NCBI GenBank assembly: GCA_018066965.1
Contig: JAGPVP010000026.1
Coordinates: forward strand, 27,868 to 91,867
Length of the DNA: 64,000 nt
Direction of reading: 5' to 3'
Source of the DNA: Zhongshania sp.
Lineage (GTDB): Bacteria > Pseudomonadota > Gammaproteobacteria > Pseudomonadales > Spongiibacteraceae
Shown here: piece by piece, positions 46,856 to 56,441 of the stretch
Layout: the number at the start of each line of letters is the position of its first letter
How positions within the stretch are numbered: position 1 is the first letter of the stretch
Notes under the pieces: model-generated
The model's input: only the letters and a program-made list of their open reading frames with translations
Database searches by the model: none
What the model was told of the DNA's origin: nothing
Position numbers and translations under genes: made by a program

Positions 46856-49390
46856 ATGGCTGAATTACCCATACAATCTGTCATTTCTGAGATATGTTCG
46901 GCTTTAGCAAGCGGGCATGAGCTTGTATTAGAAGCGCCGCCCGGCGCGGGTAAAACCACGGGGGTGCCGCTGGCGTTACTGGCCGAGCCGTGGCTGGCAG
47001 GTCAGCGAATTGTGATGCTGGAACCCCGCAGAATTGCGGCTAAATCCGCCGCAGAGCGAATGGCGGAGCTGTTGGGTGAGCGTGTTGGCCACACGGTGGG
47101 TTATCGCATGCGCATGGAAACCGTGGTGAGTAAGGCGACGCGGATAGAAGTTATTACGGAGGGCGTGTTGACCCGCATGCTGCAGGACGATCCTTCACTG
47201 GATGGAATAGGTCTACTAATTTTTGATGAGTTTCATGAGCGCAGCCTCGATGCTGATCTCGGTTTGGCGTTAACGCTAGAGAGCCGTAAATTATTTGGCG
47301 AGTTACGCGATACCCCGCTGAAATTATTAATCATGTCCGCCACCTTGGATGGTGATCGGGTCTCCGCATTACTCGACGGCGCGCCGGTGTTGCGTAGTCT
47401 CGGCCGGCAATATCCCGTAGCCATACATTATGGGGAGTCGTATCGACCAAGCCAGCACCTAATCGAACGAGTCTGCCAGACGGTACGGCAGGCACTGGAT
47501 GAAAACACCGGCAGTGTATTGGTGTTTTTGCCGGGGCAGGCCGAAATACGGCGCTGTTTAAATATACTCTCGGATACCTGTTCGTCTGCATCGGTGATAT
47601 TGGCGCCACTTTACGGCGATTTAAGTCTTGCTGACCAGCGCCGTGCCATAGCGCCAACGGCGTCGGGGATTCGCAAAGTGGTGCTGGCCACTAGTATTGC
47701 CGAAAGTAGCTTAACGATTGACGGCGTTACCGTGGTGATCGATTGCGGTTTGTCTAGAGTGCCTGCGTTTGATCCGCGAACCGGAATGAGCCGCTTAGAT
47801 ACTCGCCGCTTGTCCCGCGCTTCAGCCGAACAGCGGGCCGGTCGAGCTGGTCGTTTAAGTGAAGGGGTGTGCTATCGGCTGTGGAGCGAGTCGCAAAATA
47901 ATGAGCTACTCGCGTTTAGCGAACCAGAGATTAGTCAGGCCGACCTCGCAAGTCTTTGCCTACAGTTACAGCGCTGGGGTATTCACGATGCTGCCGACTT
48001 GCGATGGATGGATACGCCTCCGGCGGCGGCATTTCAGCAGGCGCTAGATCTACTTCTGAAATTAGGTGCTTTGGCACCAAAAGGGACAAGGCTTACTATG
48101 ACTCCCCACGGCGAGGCAATGGCGACCTTACCGGTACATCCGCGTTTAGCGCATATGTTATTAAAAGGTCGCGAGCTGGGACATGCCAAGCTTGCCTGTG
48201 AGCTCGCCGCCATCTTAAGTGATCGTGATGTTGGCCCCAATGGCGATGCAGATATTCAATTGAGGCTGGCACTGCTGCGCGGCAATGTGCGGGCAGATCG
48301 TAAATTGACGGGCCTGATCACTCGGCTACATAAACTGCAGCAACAATATTTACGGTTACTGTCACGTAGCACCGTTAGCGAGGCGACTAGCCCCGACGGC
48401 TCCGTGGATGCGGGCTTATTATTGGCCTTTGCCTTCCCAGACCGAATTGCTAAACAGCGCCGCGAACGAGGCAGTGATTATGTTCTGAGCAATGGCCGTG
48501 CGGCGATGTTGCAAGAGTCGGATGGCTTAAATGCAGCGGCGTATCTGGTGGCTGCCGCGCTTGGGGGAAAAGCCGGAAATAGCAGCGATACTATCTATTT
48601 GGCTGCTGCACTGCCGGCGACACATTTTGATAACGCCTTAATAGATATGATCGAGACTAACTGCAGCGCGGAATGGAGCGAGGTTAAAGGGCGCTTTGTT
48701 GCTGAGAGACGACGTACCGTGGGTGCGATTTTGTTGAGCAGCGAGGTACTTAGCTCGGTGCCAGAGAATGAAAAACGTGAAGCTTTGCTGGCGTTCGTGC
48801 GTCGGCGCGGGCTGTCGGTGCTGGAGTGGCCGGACACGGTCTTACAGTGGCGGGCACGGGTGAGTTTGTTGACGCAATTACATTGTGAGCCGGGGAATTG
48901 GCCGGATGTTAGCGACGATGGCTTATTGGCGCAATTAGACACGTGGCTGTCACCGTACTTGGCGGGTGTTAATTCACTGCAGGATATTAAGCGTTTAGAT
49001 TTAAGTCGTATATTAAGTGCCTTGCTGGATTGGCCGCAGCAACAGGCCTTGAATACCTTGGCACCTGAATCTTTTACGGTACCTTCAGGTTCGGTCAAGA
49101 AAATAGACTATTGCCAGTCGCCCCCAGTATTGGCGGTTAAATTACAGGAAATGTTTGGCTGCCAAGATACGCCACGGGTTGCAAACGGCAAGCAGCCTTT
49201 AACTGTGCATCTGCTGTCGCCTGCGCGTAGACCTCTGCAGGTGACTCAAGATTTGGCTGGCTTTTGGCGGGGTAGTTATCAAGATGTTAAAAGGGAAATG
49301 AAAGGTCGCTACCCAAAACATCCCTGGCCGGATGATCCAACGACGGCGGTAGCCACTGCGCGTTTAAAGCCTAAGCCCTCTCAAAAGTAA
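46856..49390 (+). CDS. hrpB: ATP-dependent helicase HrpB
   Basis: An 844-residue DExH-box helicase. It has Walker A APPGAGKTTG (about 32), EPRRIAAKSAAER, the DEFH box IFDEFHERSLDADL, motif III MSATLDG and motif VI SAEQRAGRAGR. The HrpB-specific C-terminal domain follows (PKHPWPDDP near the end). In E. coli it is a poorly understood DEAH-type protein; in other species it is linked to mRNA processing and cell attachment. ATG 46856 gives the family start. A bidirectional terminator follows. Confidence 0.95.
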   Translation: MAELPIQSVISEICSALASGHELVLEAPPGAGKTTGVPLALLAEPWLAGQRIVMLEPRRIAAKSAAERMAELLGERVGHTVGYRMRMETVVSKATRIEVITEGVLTRMLQDDPSLDGIGLLIFDEFHERSLDADLGLALTLESRKLFGELRDTPLKLLIMSATLDGDRVSALLDGAPVLRSLGRQYPVAIHYGESYRPSQHLIERVCQTVRQALDENTGSVLVFLPGQAEIRRCLNILSDTCSSASVILAPLYGDLSLADQRRAIAPTASGIRKVVLATSIAESSLTIDGVTVVIDCGLSRVPAFDPRTGMSRLDTRRLSRASAEQRAGRAGRLSEGVCYRLWSESQNNELLAFSEPEISQADLASLCLQLQRWGIHDAADLRWMDTPPAAAFQQALDLLLKLGALAPKGTRLTMTPHGEAMATLPVHPRLAHMLLKGRELGHAKLACELAAILSDRDVGPNGDADIQLRLALLRGNVRADRKLTGLITRLHKLQQQYLRLLSRSTVSEATSPDGSVDAGLLLAFAFPDRIAKQRRERGSDYVLSNGRAAMLQESDGLNAAAYLVAAALGGKAGNSSDTIYLAAALPATHFDNALIDMIETNCSAEWSEVKGRFVAERRRTVGAILLSSEVLSSVPENEKREALLAFVRRRGLSVLEWPDTVLQWRARVSLLTQLHCEPGNWPDVSDDGLLAQLDTWLSPYLAGVNSLQDIKRLDLSRILSALLDWPQQQALNTLAPESFTVPSGSVKKIDYCQSPPVLAVKLQEMFGCQDTPRVANGKQPLTVHLLSPARRPLQVTQDLAGFWRGSYQDVKREMKGRYPKHPWPDDPTTAVATARLKPKPSQK

Positions 49391-49403
49391 GACGTTTAAA
49401 CAC

Positions 49404-49437
49404 AAAAAAGCCCCGTCAGCTTGCGCTACGGGGCTTT
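49404..49437. terminator. Bidirectional terminator between hrpB and the porin gene
   Basis: AAAGCCCCGT and ACGGGGCTTT form a perfect 10-pair stem with an 11-base loop. It has an A-run on its left side, giving a U-tract for the minus-strand porin gene, and serves the convergent hrpB as well. Confidence 0.8.
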
Positions 49438-49457
49438 GATTTACGGTTTATCTTATA

Positions 49458-50252
49458 TTAGAAGCGAACTGCTGCGCCGATAAGAATACCATCTGAGTCG
49501 ATATCTCCAGCATTGGTTTCAGTACTTCCATCAAAGATGCTGGCGAATAGCTCAACTTGCTCGTTTGCAAAGAAACTCGCGTCAATACTAATAACATCGC
49601 TAGATACGTCACCTACGTCAGTAATGCCGGCACTTAAACCCAAGCCAAACATCGTGTTGAAGTAGTACGTGCCACCAACAGCGATCTGGTAGCCGCTGTC
49701 GTCATCAGTATCGATATAACCTACTGCCACGTCGTAGCCAACAGACGCACCTTGATTCAGAGGGTTCAGACCGTGGAACGTAACGTCTAGGTAATCTACA
49801 TCAGAATTGTCGTCATCTTCTGTGGTGTAGCTTACAACGACGTCAGTGTTGTCGTTTATATAAGTACCCACGCCGACGCGAATGGTGTCGGTATCTGAGG
49901 CACCATCATCTTCGGTGCTCCAATCCGCTTCGATAATGAGGTTGGTCGCGGTAACAAAGCGACCGCCGATATTGGTGGTATCTTCGTCGTCGGCGCCGGC
50001 GAAGTCAGGTTCAATACTGATAAATGAGAAGTTAACGAAAGAAGACTTGTCTAGGAAGCTGGCTTCAGCCAATGGCCCTTTGCTAGTATCGACTTTATCG
50101 AAATGGAATTCACCACCGATGCCAAAACCGTCATAGTCCACATCACCCCTTTCGCCATCAGCGTAAATGCCACCGACTTCAAATTGGTAATCTGCGTACG
50201 CTTGACCTGCCGTGGCTAAAGCGATGGCACTTGCTAATAATATCTTTTTCAT
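49458..50252 (-). CDS. Putative outer-membrane beta-barrel porin
   Basis: A 264-residue exported protein with a signal peptide (MKKILLASAIALATAGQAYA) and a mature part of alternating hydrophobic and polar strands, ending in the barrel signal GILIGAAVRF. It is very acidic, with many Asp in loops (ADDEDTT, STEDDGASDTDT, TEDDDNSDVDY), as in marine porins. About 12 strands can be guessed. The pattern recalls small putative porins of marine gammaproteobacteria. The substrate is unknown. Confidence 0.8.
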   Translation of the reverse strand: MKKILLASAIALATAGQAYADYQFEVGGIYADGERGDVDYDGFGIGGEFHFDKVDTSKGPLAEASFLDKSSFVNFSFISIEPDFAGADDEDTTNIGGRFVTATNLIIEADWSTEDDGASDTDTIRVGVGTYINDNTDVVVSYTTEDDDNSDVDYLDVTFHGLNPLNQGASVGYDVAVGYIDTDDDSGYQIAVGGTYYFNTMFGLGLSAGITDVGDVSSDVISIDASFFANEQVELFASIFDGSTETNAGDIDSDGILIGAAVRF

Positions 50253-50468
50253 TTTAGTTACTCCCCGTAAGACTGAGCACCACGATAAATCTCGTCTGTG
50301 ACACAGTTATTTCCTTTGTGTGATATTTTTATATTTCTCTCCATGATGCACCGCAAGAAAGCGTTCGCTTTATTTTGGTGCGATCGAGATCGAGGTTAAC
50401 ACAGTACTTTAGGAGTAGGGAGAGGGGCGGAATTGGTAATATTGCCGCAAAACGGTGCGGTGAATTGT

Positions 50469-51113
50469 TTATTTTTGACGCCCGTAATTTACGTATTGCG
50501 CGAGCACGTCGTTCATTTCCTGTTCGCTTAGCAGAGTCGGGCCGCCGTTTTGCAAACTGAAAAAATAATTGGCAGCCAGCGCCTCCACTTCTTTTGCCAA
50601 GGCTAGTGCTTTGACGGGATCGCTGCCGTAGGCAATTTGGCCGTGGTTGGCCAGCAGGCAGGCTTTGCGATTTTGAAGGGCATGGCTAACGAGAAGCGAC
50701 AGTTCTTGGCTTCCGTATAAAGCATACGGTGCACACGGAATTGAATCCCCGCCTGCCACCGCAACCATGTAGTGGAACGCGGGTATTTCTCGACGCTGAC
50801 AGGCTAGAACTGTGGCGTAGCGAGAATGGCAATGAACTACGCCGCCAGCGTCGGGGTGATCTTGATAAATTTGCCAGTGCATTCGCCATTCACTAGAGGG
50901 CTTTAGTTGGCGTTCGTCAATGTGGCCATCTGGGTTTATATAGACCAAATCCGCCGGGCGGGCGTTGGCAGCAACTTGGCCGGTGGCAGATATCAGTATG
51001 CCACCATCGGCTGTTTTTACCGAGGCATTGCCACTGGCGCCGGGACTGAGTTGCGCGCTGCCCATGTCGTGTAAAGTGGCGACAAGTTGAGCGCGCTCTT
51101 TGCTCAATACCAT
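50469..51113 (-). CDS. Class II aldolase/adducin-family protein
   Basis: A 214-residue zinc enzyme of the fuculose-phosphate aldolase fold. The metal His pair is in VVHCHSRYATVL (about 94-96), a third His is in LLANHGQIAYG (about 155) and the acidic catalytic residue lies in PSSEWRMHW. SGNASVKTADGGILISATG is the phosphate-binding region. It lacks the MtnB N-terminal motifs, so methionine salvage is unlikely, and the substrate stays open. Its ATG overlaps the htpX stop (TAATG), so the two are coupled. Confidence 0.85.
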   Translation of the reverse strand: MVLSKERAQLVATLHDMGSAQLSPGASGNASVKTADGGILISATGQVAANARPADLVYINPDGHIDERQLKPSSEWRMHWQIYQDHPDAGGVVHCHSRYATVLACQRREIPAFHYMVAVAGGDSIPCAPYALYGSQELSLLVSHALQNRKACLLANHGQIAYGSDPVKALALAKEVEALAANYFFSLQNGGPTLLSEQEMNDVLAQYVNYGRQK

Positions 51114-51997
51114 TAAGCAGCGTCTCGGAGTGCTTGAATGCGTTTCTCCAGCGGCGGATGGGAGCTGAATAGTGCGGCCAGGGAAGATTTCTTTTGGCTG
51201 CTAATGGCTAGCGCGGTCATTTCGCCAGGCATGTCGACAGGTAAGTCTTGTTGTGCTTGCAGACGCTGCAGCGCAGCGATCATGTCGTTGCGACCAGCTA
51301 AGCTTGCGCCAGCGGCATCGGCGCGGAATTCACGCCAGCGCGAAAACCACATCACGATAGTAGAGGCGAGAATGCCGAGGACCATTTCAGCAATAAAGGT
51401 GGTGATGTAAAAACCGATGCCATGGCCGCGTTCAGTCTTAAATACTGCGCGGTCGACGGTATGGCCAATAATGCGGGCGAAGAACATCACAAAGGTGTTC
51501 ACTACGCCCTGAATGAGAGTCAGGGTAATCATATCGCCGTTGGCGACGTGGCCGATTTCGTGAGCGAGTACAGCGCGTACTTCATTGGGTTTCATCTGCA
51601 GGAGCAGGCCCTCAGAAACAGCGACTAAGGCGGCATTTTTATTCCAGCCGGTCGCAAATGCATTGGCCTGTGGCGATGGAAAAATGCCGACCTCTGGCAT
51701 ACCAATCCCGGCTTTCTTAGCAAGTTCAGCGACGGTGTCTAGCAACCAGCGCTCGTTGCTATTGCTTGGTGTAGTAATAATTTGGGTGCGGGTGGTGCGT
51801 TTCGCCATCCACTTTGAGATAAACAGCGACACCAGTGAGCCGGCCATGCCGAATACCGCACAGAAAATCAGCAGCGAGCTCAAGTTTAGGTCGACGCCGT
51901 TTTGGGCCATGATACTGTTAACGCCGAGTAAACTCAGGGTAATACTCGCTACTAGAACAATGGCCATATTGGTGGCCAAGAACAGCAAAATACGCAT
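51113..51997 (-). CDS. htpX: Membrane protease HtpX
   Basis: A 294-residue inner-membrane zinc protease that removes damaged membrane proteins. It has two N-terminal helices ([20 protein letters not shown] and a second near 35-55), the zinc motif [12 protein letters not shown] (about 140-150), two more helices (about 160-215) and the third ligand region [15 protein letters not shown]. The C-terminus has [13 protein letters not shown]. Two adjacent ATG codons at 52000 and 51997 are possible starts. Confidence 0.96.
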   Translation of the reverse strand: MRILLFLATNMAIVLVASITLSLLGVNSIMAQNGVDLNLSSLLIFCAVFGMAGSLVSLFISKWMAKRTTRTQIITTPSNSNERWLLDTVAELAKKAGIGMPEVGIFPSPQANAFATGWNKNAALVAVSEGLLLQMKPNEVRAVLAHEIGHVANGDMITLTLIQGVVNTFVMFFARIIGHTVDRAVFKTERGHGIGFYITTFIAEMVLGILASTIVMWFSRWREFRADAAGASLAGRNDMIAALQRLQAQQDLPVDMPGEMTALAISSQKKSSLAALFSSHPPLEKRIQALRDAA

Positions 51998-52064
51998 CAT
52001 TTGGGTAGGTTTCCGTTAAATTGATACTGCTTATTAGATGGAGTTCAATGCTCGCAGTTTCAAG

Positions 52065-52418
52065 TTACAGAATAAGATTTTCGTCGTTATCTGCTATAGA
52101 AATATTGCTATCGGTATTTTCCTGGTCATCGTCAGTTGAACTGTCGATACTTTCTGCTGCGTCGCCAAGCAAATCGTCATGCGGGCTCATAATTGCTGGG
52201 CCGGCTTTCACTTTGGGGTGTGCGGTTTCATCGGTTTCGCATTCCAGCGGGTGGGCGCGCAGCGCAATGTTTTTGCTACTTTGCTCAAAGACTAGGTTGA
52301 TCGCTTCATCGCGATGAACGGTTCGATATAGTACGCGTTTGTCGCGGCCATCAACCCATTCGAGTTGCTTGCTGAGGTAGTGTCCGAGCTGATTTTGAAT
52401 AACAAATACGGTAGCCAT
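52065..52418 (-). CDS. Conserved hypothetical protein
   Basis: A 117-residue soluble protein. The first half is ordered (MATVFVIQNQLGHYLSKQLE, DGRDKRVLYRTVHRDEAINL) and the second half is acidic and probably disordered (DAAESIDSSTDDDQENTDSN). I recognise the N-terminal outline as a small uncharacterised gammaproteobacterial protein but cannot name it. It lies between htpX and the DnaJ-domain gene on the same strand, each with separate gaps. Confidence 0.7.
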   Translation of the reverse strand: MATVFVIQNQLGHYLSKQLEWVDGRDKRVLYRTVHRDEAINLVFEQSSKNIALRAHPLECETDETAHPKVKAGPAIMSPHDDLLGDAAESIDSSTDDDQENTDSNISIADNDENLIL

Positions 52419-52501
52419 TGGTGCCTTAAATCGTCGTGAATAATTGAAACAAGAAGTAATTTTAACGTGTTTGAGTCGCAGCTTGAATACGCGCTCGTAG
52501 C

Positions 52502-52984
52502 TTAGACGTTGCGCTCATCTAGCAGCACATCTTTTGCGTGATTGATTTGGCTGGCCAGAAAGTCATTGCCGCCGCGATCGGGGTGAAATTTTTGCATGAG
52601 CTTGCGATGAGCGCTAATAACGTCTTCTTTGCTGGCGCCTTCCTCTAAACCTAAGGTTGATAAGGCCTGGGCCTTATTCATGGTCATTGCTGAGGCTGTT
52701 GACTGAGGGCCGTCACTTTTATGCTGCTGCTTACCAGCTTCTAAGCGTTGGTAGGCATATTTCATGGCCAGCTGGCGTACAAAGGGGAGTGCGCCGCCAA
52801 TAACACCGGCAATCCAAGGGACGCGGCCGGTCAGCGACAATAGCACCAAGGCGGCAGCGCCGAGGCCAATCACTAGCGTCATGTAATAGGCTCGCCGCTC
52901 TTTTGCAGGCTTGCTTTGGACTAGCTTCACAAAGCGGTACAGGCCGTATAAAACGACGGCGGCGAAAAGTAGACGAATTATCAT
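52502..52984 (-). CDS. DnaJ-domain membrane protein (TIM14-like)
   Basis: A 160-residue protein with an N-terminal helix (IIRLLFAAVVLYGLYRFV) and one or two more (MTLVIGLGAAALVLLSL), and a C-terminal J domain with the HPD tripeptide in LMQKFHPDRGGNDF. The J domain is short, as in the mitochondrial import co-chaperone TIM14. It should stimulate a DnaK partner at the membrane. ATG 52984 has AGGA in front; an upstream extension is not supported. Confidence 0.87.
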   Translation of the reverse strand: MIIRLLFAAVVLYGLYRFVKLVQSKPAKERRAYYMTLVIGLGAAALVLLSLTGRVPWIAGVIGGALPFVRQLAMKYAYQRLEAGKQQHKSDGPQSTASAMTMNKAQALSTLGLEEGASKEDVISAHRKLMQKFHPDRGGNDFLASQINHAKDVLLDERNV

Positions 52985-53119
52985 GTTGATCCTTAGGGCG
53001 TTGACGGTTGTTATTATGCCTGCCATCGCAGTTTTTAGCTGTGCTAAAGTATAAAGCCTTGTGCGCCACATACCCACTGTTGTGACGACTGCCTTCACCT
53101 GCCTAAAACGGATTATTAC

Positions 53120-54061
53120 ATGGTTTCTGGATTTTCCCCCGCGCAGCGTTTTGTACTATTTCAATCACTGTATCAGGCCAGTCAATCGGGCGAGAATAAT
53201 TGGGATCAAGTGGTTGCCTTGCTGAGCAAAGGACAGCAGGCGGCCCAGCGCGCTCAGCTCGACAGTGTAGCCGCACAGTTTGCCGACGGGCAGCGGGTAG
53301 TGATGGATGAATTGCGAGAAGGCGGTGTTTTCCTTGAGTGGGAATTGCAGTTTTTACAGCTAGGTTTGGCGGTGGGAAACTTGGCGAAAATGTATTTGCG
53401 CCTCGCTGAACACTATCGCTTACAGGCAGAGTTTCAGCAGAGTTTACAAAGCCATGCGCGCTGGCCGCTGATTATGGTGGTGGCGTGTGCGGTGTTATTG
53501 CCGGCGTGGGGTTTGGCTGCGACCGCTTTTTCGCCAGCGGAGGCGCTGTGGGTAGGTGTACTTGGTTTGCTTCCCACCATACTTGTCTGCGGTTTATTAA
53601 CGTTAGCGCCGCGATTTCGTCCGCTGCAAGAGGGTATTGCTCTGCTAGCTTATCGCGTGCCGGGGGTGGCGAAGGCCTTGACCCAGTACCAGAGTTATCA
53701 CTTTATGAATCATCTTGCGGATTGTATTGCTGCAGGTTTTAGTTTGCCGCAGGCATTGAAACAGTCGGCCAGACGTTTGCCGCATGCATCCATAAATAGG
53801 CGGTATCATAAATTGGCTGCTGAGGTAGAGGCGGGAGGGGTATTTTCCACTGCGTTATTACGCAGTGGAATTCTAGCGGGGGTGACCTTGCCTTCAGTTT
53901 CTAACATGGGCGATGCTAAGCAGGTGCCAGCCCAATTGGGCCTAGCTATACATCGCGTTTGTGAAGATCAGTTGGCGTTTTGGTCTGCTTATTTGCCGTG
54001 CTTATTACTGGGATTGCTACCGTATATTGCCTTGCTTAATGCATGGTTTCTCGGCCGCTGA
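53120..54061 (+). CDS. Type II secretion system F-domain protein (orphan GspF/PilC-like)
   Basis: A 313-residue inner-membrane protein with T2SF domains in two halves: a helical part with GGVFLEWELQFLQLGLAVGN (about 72-91), a hydrophobic pair (LIMVVACAVLLPAWGLAA, VLGLLPTILVCGLLTLA), a second half with CIAAGFSLPQALKQSARRLP, and a C-terminal anchor (LPCLLLGLLPYIALLNAWFL). No secretin, ATPase or pilin gene is in the window, so it is an orphan or belongs to a pilus system whose other genes are elsewhere. Its 3' end overlaps the small minus-strand gene. Confidence 0.8.
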   Translation: MVSGFSPAQRFVLFQSLYQASQSGENNWDQVVALLSKGQQAAQRAQLDSVAAQFADGQRVVMDELREGGVFLEWELQFLQLGLAVGNLAKMYLRLAEHYRLQAEFQQSLQSHARWPLIMVVACAVLLPAWGLAATAFSPAEALWVGVLGLLPTILVCGLLTLAPRFRPLQEGIALLAYRVPGVAKALTQYQSYHFMNHLADCIAAGFSLPQALKQSARRLPHASINRRYHKLAAEVEAGGVFSTALLRSGILAGVTLPSVSNMGDAKQVPAQLGLAIHRVCEDQLAFWSAYLPCLLLGLLPYIALLNAWFLGR

Positions 54062-54218
54062 GTTGCTCCAGTTCTTTTACATAGTGGCGGCGATCTGATA
54101 ATTCGCTTTCAATTGCAAAACGTTCGGTGTTGCTCTGCCATTCGGCGTTTTTCAATAGTTCCCACAATTTACGGCTACACAAGTTTTTTACATTCACATC
54201 GTTAGTTTGTTTATTCAT
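54036..54218 (-). CDS. Small hypothetical protein overlapping the T2SF gene end
   Basis: A 60-residue charged soluble protein (LCSRKLWELLKNAEWQSNTE, IESELSDRRHYVKELEQL) with a strong AAGGAG six bases before the ATG at 54218. Its last 26 bases are antisense to the end of the T2SF gene. Good ribosome binding and normal helical composition favour a real gene. I do not recognise the family. Confidence 0.6.
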   Translation of the reverse strand: MNKQTNDVNVKNLCSRKLWELLKNAEWQSNTERFAIESELSDRRHYVKELEQLSGRETMH

Positions 54219-54316
54219 TGTATTCTCCTTCGCGCTCTCTGCGCCTTCTTCCATCATCATATCTGTCTTGCTTCGGTATTCTCTTACCGCTGACTACTAT
54301 CTCTGTTGTCCATGAC

Positions 54317-54340
54317 AGCCTTATGACAAGGCTTTTTTTT
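54317..54340 (+). terminator. Rho-independent terminator downstream of the T2SF gene
   Basis: AGCCTT, loop ATGAC, AAGGCT and a run of eight T. It is 256 bases past the T2SF stop, so it ends a long 3' region or an unnoticed small RNA. Confidence 0.7.
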
Positions 54341-54696
54341 GTTTAAATATATTGCGATTTATTGACCTGCATTGGTGCGGCTAGCTAATTTGTAGTCGCT
54401 ACGGTCGTCAAAATAGTGTTTGTCCGCTACACAGTGTTGAGTGCTTTGGCGAAATGCATACTATCTTGAGCAACTGATCCGAAATATGGGTGTTAACACC
54501 TAATGTGCCAACAGCCTTTGTACGCGGGGTTCTGCGGGGAACTGCTAGCCCAACTGCGGTTATTATCAATTGCTTAAATCGGTCTTTTAATTAGCTGGAT
54601 AAGTGTTTTACTTAATCAAGCTTGGTTTTTCAGACAGCACAAAGCTAGCAAAGTTCAGGCCAGTATGTAAAGAGGAATTTTAAGGGGGGAGATAAA

Positions 54697-54724
54697 ATGC
54701 TCGGCCGGTATTATGGCCGAGCAT
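54697..54724 (-). terminator. Terminator of the exporter gene
   Basis: ATGCTCGGCC and GGCCGAGCAT form a perfect 10-pair stem with an eight-base loop, followed by TTTTAT on the minus strand, 13 bases past the exporter stop. Confidence 0.75.
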
Positions 54725-54736
54725 AGTAGGGTGGTG

Positions 54737-56410
54737 TTAGAAGGTGAAGCGTACACGCCAGAAAAAGTCTGCTTCCAGTGCGTTTAGTTCGTCGCTATTG
54801 GCAACATCGTCGTAAATTGGCAAGGCAGCTACAAATTCAGTGAATAAATAGTCAGTGAATTCGATTCTTAAGCGTACACCGGCATCGGCAATACTTTGGG
54901 TGTCGCCGAATTCGCTATTGGTATTATTAAACCAGCTGGCGCCATATTCGGCGAACACTGAGGGTGAAATTTTATATTCATTCCACGTGAAGGTTTTTTC
55001 TAAGCTGGCATTAATGTAATAGCCTTCGTCACCTACCAATACGCCGGGTAAATACGCGCTCAAGGTATTCATACCACCTAAAACAAATTGCTGTTGCTGT
55101 GGTAATTGCTCGTCGGCAAATTGTCCGTTGGCAGAGAATGACAGCAATGTCTCATCGGCAATCCGCACCATATAGCGTGCGCTGGCTTGCAGGGCCAGGA
55201 ATTCTGCGGTACGAGCGGCGGGAACCACGTCTGGCACACTTATGCCTGGGTTTTGTGTCATGAATGCAGCTTGGTATTCATCGTAGTTATCGAGTGTGCC
55301 GCCATCGCCAAAACCGGCTAAAAAGTTTAGTCCGGCATTAAGCTGGGCAGCGGGAAGCTCGTCGGTTTTATAGCGCGATTTTTGGTACTTCACGCCAACG
55401 TCGACTATTTGGTAGGTTTCTTCCAGCAGCTTGCTACTGGTACCGGCCTGCTCAACAACCGAGTCGATATGCTCGAGCTTTTCAGTAACTGAAAGGCGTG
55501 AGTCTATACCGCTGAATAGGATTTGCTCGCCACGAAAAGCAGCTTGCAGAATTTCTGCATCCAAGTTAACTGTGGTGATTGAGGTGCTTGTACCGCAGCC
55601 AAGTAGGCCAAGTATGCACAGACCAGTTTGCGTCTGGGCTATTTTGGGGTCTCGGCTGTATTCCACGTAAGATAAGTCAAGACCGTATAGACCGCTGACG
55701 AAGGGGCGGTCAACACTAACGCTGAATTGGTCTAAGTTTTCGCCATCGCGGGATTCACCTAAATCGGTAAAGGCCGTTTGGTAGGCGAGTGATAATTCGG
55801 TGCCGTCTTCAAAGCGGTGTTTAATTCCCGCTAAACCGAAGTAGCGACCTAAAAACCGGCTGCCCTTGTTGTTAGCTTCAAGAATGTAGTCGGTGCTGTC
55901 GTAGTTTTCGACAGCTGCTTTGGTCATAACCAGGGCTACGGTATTGTTGCCGGTTTCTTGGTAAGACATGCTGTATTCATAGCCACCACGCTCGGCTTTC
56001 AGGTTTGCCAATATACGGGCGCGGTCAAATTCAGAGATGCTCAGGTCAGTATCGCCAACCAGGCCTTCAAAATATGGCTGGATGTCCGCGTCAACGCGGA
56101 TGTCTGACAAGGTAAGTTGTTCAACAAATACGACAACATCATCGCCTTCGCGGGCGTATCGAATTCTGACGAGTAAATGACCGCTTTGGTAGTAACGCTT
56201 GGTGAGATTAATAATGCCTTCAGCAGGTGTTTTGGCACTGCTGAGGATATTTTTAACGTCGGCGTCGGATAGGTAGCGGTTACCTAAAACACGAACATTG
56301 GTGCCATTAATGGTGGCGGATACCTCAGTCGCAGAGACCGCGCTGTAGGCGCTGATTTGTGCGGGTGTGGCAAGTTGTGGTGGCATTACCGGGGGCAAAT
56401 CGATTGCCAT
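54737..56410 (-). CDS. ShlB/FhaC-type POTRA and beta-barrel exporter
   Basis: A 557-residue outer-membrane exporter of the two-partner secretion/BamA superfamily. The N-terminal third has POTRA-like segments (VRVLGNRYLSDADVKNILSS, YYQSGHLLVRIRYAREG), and the rest is a barrel with FGLAGIKHRFEDGTELSLAY, SVDRPFVSGLYGLDLSY and FVLGGMNTLSAYLPGVLVGD, the last resembling the conserved L6 region. The C-terminus is aromatic (FFWRVRFTF). No signal peptide is seen, and an in-frame stop lies directly upstream, so the start at 56410 (with AGGGAG) is firm. It follows the OmpA-repeat gene by about 60 bases and probably exports that protein. Confidence 0.85.
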   Translation of the reverse strand: MAIDLPPVMPPQLATPAQISAYSAVSATEVSATINGTNVRVLGNRYLSDADVKNILSSAKTPAEGIINLTKRYYQSGHLLVRIRYAREGDDVVVFVEQLTLSDIRVDADIQPYFEGLVGDTDLSISEFDRARILANLKAERGGYEYSMSYQETGNNTVALVMTKAAVENYDSTDYILEANNKGSRFLGRYFGLAGIKHRFEDGTELSLAYQTAFTDLGESRDGENLDQFSVSVDRPFVSGLYGLDLSYVEYSRDPKIAQTQTGLCILGLLGCGTSTSITTVNLDAEILQAAFRGEQILFSGIDSRLSVTEKLEHIDSVVEQAGTSSKLLEETYQIVDVGVKYQKSRYKTDELPAAQLNAGLNFLAGFGDGGTLDNYDEYQAAFMTQNPGISVPDVVPAARTAEFLALQASARYMVRIADETLLSFSANGQFADEQLPQQQQFVLGGMNTLSAYLPGVLVGDEGYYINASLEKTFTWNEYKISPSVFAEYGASWFNNTNSEFGDTQSIADAGVRLRIEFTDYLFTEFVAALPIYDDVANSDELNALEADFFWRVRFTF

Positions 56411-56441
56411 GTGGTGCTCTCCCTAAATAGTAAAATTCCAT

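Larger units (their letters stand above)
54219..54736. other. Gene-free stretch between the small gene and the exporter
   Basis: No gene can be supported. It holds a plus-strand terminator (54317-54340), a perfect palindrome GGTGTTAACACC (54489-54500) and the terminator of the exporter gene (54697-54724). Confidence 0.5.
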
